From Tetrahymena thermophila SB210 (Eukaryota > Ciliophora > Oligohymenophorea > Hymenostomatida > Tetrahymenidae), in NCBI RefSeq assembly GCF_000189635.1, contig NW_002476221.1, positions 62,001 to 126,000 on the forward strand: DNA of 64,000 nt, written 5' to 3'. A program made the translations under genes and the position numbers. Each line of letters opens with the position of its first letter. Positions within the stretch are counted from its first letter, which is position 1. A model generated the notes under the pieces. It had not been told where the DNA came from. It saw only the letters and a list, made by a program, of their open reading frames with translations, and did no database searches. Shown piece after piece: positions 60,201 to 64,000 of this stretch.

Positions 60201-60962
60201 AAAGAATAATAAGATGAAGAAAGTTCATTTTTGGGATTTGAAAATGTAACTCAAATCAATATAAAAGAACTGGAAGAAGACAGAGATAACTTGAGATAAA
60301 ATGAGATTAAATAAATTACTAAAGAAGAATTTGAATATAATAATATTAGTGATATTAGGATTGAGGAAAACCATAAATCTAGTTTTGGAAACATTGTTAA
60401 CTAATCAAAATTATAAATAATTCAGTCTCCAACAAAAAAATTTTTGCAAAATCTTTCAAGTAACTTAAATCAGCAGGATTAAGAAGAGTCCTATTTTCCT
60501 TTTATTAATCAAATCTTTTAAAATAGCTTAAAAAATTCTAATAACACAAATTACAGTACAAGCAACACATAAATTAACATTAAAAATTAAAAAGAAATCG
60601 AAGATAGAAAAAGGCACTACTCTCTGTAGGAAGATAATATTTTCTAATAAAACAAAGAAAGATCTTCTTCAATTTTTAAAAAATTAAACAATGAGTCAAA
60701 TTTTGGTATTATTATTTAAAATGACTCAAATAACTAGAATTAAAACAGTTTTAACCCTTATTTGAATAATTCAGGCTTAGATTATGTTAAATTTTCAATT
60801 AAAAACTAGGATGATTAAAAAGCATATCATTTTAATAGTCCTACTCAAAGCAAATAATTTATTAATATAGCCAAGGAATGTAAATTTTAACCAAGTTAAT
60901 CACCAAATTAATTTAAGACAACTAAAACCTTTGGAAGTGAAAAAAGTTTGAACTAAAAATGA
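57290..60962 (+). CDS. Histidine-kinase-like membrane protein without a clear H-box
   Basis: Four exons (57290-57650, 57928-58855, 59021-59752, 59963-60962) give 1006 residues. The N-terminal part holds about six membrane helices (IIKVLLGSIALLVQFPSIII, GWGVLMVISLVALVSIKY, LYHLLIMFVNIYYLYIL, VVMLGTNFLLNSMCMVTAYL, FHLFLIVISLFTIFGKYM). Then WLNIMKKALPSSIILVQYNE, a PAS-like entry seen in ciliate histidine kinases, and a disordered linker. The ATPase domain shows an N-box (LTLIKQLFYSLIQNSFENT, about residue 600), G1 (VEVTDSGRGF, about 640) and G2 with end (FGLKNSQRIVRVLGPY, FTRNGKGSKICFYIY). Where the phosphoacceptor helix should be I read ILYNSIYNIRSHFLWAKQ, with no HELR-type motif, and no receiver domain follows. 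The last 260 residues are Asn/Gln-rich. A diverged sensor or pseudokinase is inferred. Confidence 0.82.
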
Positions 60963-62452
60963 GATTTTATGTAAAATTAATCTAAATTCAACCAAAGATT
61001 TATAAGAAATAAGATATATATATTGATTTAATATTACTAATCCCATAAATAATGTGCAATATTTTTAACAAAAAATTAAAAATAATCTTTTAAGAACTTA
61101 AATTTAAAAGAACTATAATTATTTTATAGTTCAACAATCTAATTAAAGAAAGTAGATTTTTTTAGAATTAATAATAAATTTTGTACTTGGTAGAAGTCCA
61201 GCAATTATAAAATAACGATCTCATAATTTCATTCATGTAAATATTTGTTGTTTGTAATACTATAATAAAAAAATATAACTTCTTAGTGAGAGAGTTACAT
61301 TAAATTTTATTTAAATATTTAGATTCATTAAATTTTTAAATTTTATTTGACTAAATAAAACCTAATAAAAATATTTAGATTTAAAATTTATTTTTACAAT
61401 AAAACTTAATGTTAAGCTTATAGTTTATAATTTAGATTAAAATTAGCCTTTTCTGGCGTTTAAAACTATAATATGATATTAAAATAATTAGCTTTTCTAA
61501 TTTAGAGTAAATTTTAATTCATTTTATTGTTTAACCACTGTTTTTATTAATTCATTTAAAATTTACATTTAATTTTTAGAACCAGTAATTATTAATAAAA
61601 TTTCTAGAATAACCAAATCAAATCTACAATCATAAATAAAAAATGTTAATTATTCCAGATTGAATGAGTTTTGCTTATTAAAAATAGACAATATCAATCC
61701 ATTATTTTTTAAAAATATAAACAAATTCTATAAAATCCTTTTTTTAATATATCAAAAATGTTGCAAATAATAGAAAAAACTCTAAATATGTAATTTAACT
61801 AAGCTTAATCAGAAAGAAAAATAATATCAACTATATTAAAAATTACTTTTTATATGTATTACTTTATTAAATATTTAAAATATCCAAAAAGAACTTATGA
61901 TTGATGTGTCGAAAAAGTTAATTAAATTTAAAGATGTTTTTATTACCATCTAAATAGATGTTATTAAGTAAAAAAATTAAGCATCGTATAAAAGAAAATA
62001 GAAGTAGTAATATAATTATTAATAAATTGATCTATAAAAATAATAATGGTATATTGATTGATTGGAAGCAAAAAGAGAAAAATAAGTAATTCAAGTTATT
62101 GTAAATTTAAAGATTTCAAATATAATATTTGTTAACAAACTAATTAATAAATTGAGTAGTCCGCTTTTTTTCTGGCTACTTACTTAATATCAATAAAAGA
62201 TGGAATAATTAAATTCATAAATTAACTAAGTAATTAGCAAGCATAAGTAAGAAACAAACAAGATAAATTATAAATCTAATCTTCCAATAAATAAAAAGCA
62301 AAAAGTATAAATACAAAATATATTAATTAATTATAATTTAATAAAAGCCTATATAATTCATTAATTTATTTATTCAGCTAGAATCAATAGTTTTCATTTT
62401 TCAAAATAGATAGCATTTTATATTTTAGCTCACCAATTTCTAAAGATTAAAA
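60963..62452. other. Intergenic, nothing recognised
   Basis: About 1.5 kb of A/T-rich DNA between two plus-strand genes; no coding-like stretch, repeat or RNA gene recognised. Confidence 0.5.
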
Positions 62453-64000
62453 ATGATGAATTAGAATCTTTTGTACCCAAATGGTTCTCCTTCTTCCTAC
62501 TACGATAGCTTATCTATTAGCAATAGCAATACCCCATAAAACCTTAAGCCATCAGCAATTATTGGGAAGGATTACTCTAGTACATTGCAACAGTCTCCAT
62601 CAACATAGCACAGTAAAAAAATTTACATTAAAATCATTTTCATTTCTCTTAAAATCAAATTTTCATCACTTTTAAAATTCCTTAAGAATGAGCTTAAAAT
62701 ACATCAATCAATTCTATTTGTGCAAACTTAAAATTTATAACTTGTTAATAGCAATTTAATTTGCTCTTATTAATCATAAAAATGTATTTTTCATTAAAAA
62801 TATGAGCGCGTATTAATATGATTGCAATGATATATTTATTATTGAGCTTTGATTTATTAATTATTTATGCATTAAATATTTCCTAAGTATGATATGGTTT
62901 TATATTATTATTTTTATTTTTAAAAGCATACTCGAGCCTTGATGCAAATAGCGGTGGCAAAATTAATAATAACAATAGCTTAAATACAATAGGTTTAGCT
63001 GGATAAAACGAAAATAACTATAGAATAACAACTTAATTGGTAGATTCGATTATTCCAGGAAATTATTAAGCATATAACTCAAATTTGTAACTCAATTAGT
63101 ACTCCTCATAAGCTTAAATAAATAGCAACAGCACAAATTATACAAGCAATCTATCTGGATCAGCAACCAATCCAATTTAAAAAAATACTTTACTAAGTAT
63201 AGCAAATACTAATGTAGGGGCAAGTATAAGTACAAATGGAGATAGCCCTCACCCAGAAGCAAATAAAAACACTAAATCTTTTATTGGTATTAATTTATCT
63301 ACTTAGAATGCAGATAATAAAGCAATAAGTAGCATTAATGCAAGTAGTGTTCCTTAATCTACTTTAACATAGTTCATTAAAAATTAAGGATTTTCATTCA
63401 GCACAGTAACTTCACCCTCTTCTAATTAGCAACCGCTTTAATCTCTTTCATTTCATCATCAATCTTCCTTTCAAGGGACTTCTGTCACGGGCTTAAACAA
63501 TAAAATGCCAATAAATTTAGGAGCAAATGCTAATAAAACTGATCTTTTAGGTAACTACACTAAAGAGAATAATTTAGGAATCCCTACTTCAACTATATCT
63601 CTGCAACAATAGAATTCAAGTTTGCCATATTCAATAAATATCATTAATGACAGTACTACAAAAAATTAAAATAGTTATAGTCACCAAGATTTGGCTGCAT
63701 AGTAACTTTAGGAAGTTCAAAAAGTGTAATAATAGCTAGCAAATAATGGAACAAGCAGTTATCAATAGCAATAGTATCATGTAGGAAATAGCTATTCATA
63801 CTTAGATAAGTATAAAGATACGCTTTCTACTCCTAAAAGAGATGTTTATGCTAGTGGCATGAGCTAAAGTATGCTAGAATAGGGTAACACACCTTAAAAC
63901 AATTTAGCTCCAGTTTCAAAAATGACTATAAATCACTAAAACTCTGTAGGATAGATTGATGATAAATAAAAGTAGTAAGACACAGTATCTAAAAAAAATA
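62453..64000 (+). CDS. Asn/Gln/Ser-rich protein, 3' end beyond window
   Basis: Begins MMNQNLLYPNGSPSSYYDSL (either of two adjacent ATGs). Exon 1 is 62453-62611. A 317-base intron to 62928 keeps frame, and exon 2 stays open to the window end. The readable 400 residues are low complexity: Asn, Ser, Gln and Thr dominate (SLDANSGGKINNNNSLNTIG, TSPSSNQQPLQSLSFHHQSS, QQLQEVQKVQQQLANNGTSS), with isolated basic or phospho-type sites (KDTLSTPKRDVY). No domain is visible yet; a folded domain could lie beyond 64000. This kind of N-terminal region occurs on ciliate kinases and RNA-binding proteins, so the identity is open. Confidence 0.7.

Noticed and set aside
1-64000. tRNA genes, rRNA, CRISPR arrays, transposons and virus-derived elements.
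   Set aside because: No T-arm/acceptor pairs, regular spacer arrays, transposase-like frames or terminal repeats were recognised. The only repeats found derive from host genes and their flanks.

Overview
The window looks like a macronuclear chromosome segment of an oligohymenophorean ciliate, most likely Tetrahymena or a close relative. Long genes of 400 to 1000 codons stay open only if TAA and TAG are read as glutamine and TGA is the sole stop. Intergenic DNA is extremely A+T rich, introns are GT-AG and mostly 45-320 bases, and the protein set (SHIPPO/STPGR, MORN, SANT/FYR, PIGN, STK32-like kinase, Cdc20/Fzr, histidine-kinase-like) is nuclear eukaryotic. All gene models below were built with that code, so standard-code ORFs see only fragments of them.

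Layout. 0-5 kb, plus strand: a mitochondrial TPR protein, a doubtful small hydrophobic gene and a MORN-repeat protein with an acylation-type N terminus. 5.4-9.7 kb, minus: a leucine-rich-repeat gene made of uniform 90-base exons and an STPGR-type ciliary protein. 10.7-19.5 kb, minus: two full-length tandem copies of PIGN (GPI ethanolamine phosphate transferase 1), separated by a broken third 3' end and a tandem array of about 216-base units. 20.4-23.6 kb, minus: a chromatin protein joining CHD7-like SANT modules to FYRN/FYRC. 23.7-29.2 kb: small or unrecognised genes. 30-42.7 kb, minus: an ARM/HEAT-like protein, an STK32/YANK-like kinase, a polytopic membrane protein, a patatin lipase of the SDP1/Tgl type and a membrane-anchored SPRY protein. 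43-52 kb: a membrane-anchored unknown, a coiled-coil protein, a SHIPPO protein split into many small exons and a Gln/Asn-rich protein. 53-64 kb: a Cdc20/Fzr activator, a histidine-kinase-like membrane protein and the start of an Asn/Gln/Ser-rich protein that runs off the window.

Nothing behaves as an operon. Shared themes are cilia and cortex (two STPGR proteins, MORN, perhaps coiled-coil proteins), membrane lipid and GPI metabolism (PIGN pair, patatin lipase) and signalling or cell-cycle control (kinase, histidine-kinase-like, Cdc20/Fzr). Divergent pairs at 42.7-43.1, 46.4-47.1 and 55.0-57.3 kb probably share promoter regions.

The most unusual structure is genomic. Three minus-strand genes (PIGN-2, the ARM-like gene and the coiled-coil gene) each have their last codons plus 3' flank copied directly downstream. 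No tRNA, rRNA, CRISPR or recognisable mobile element was found.
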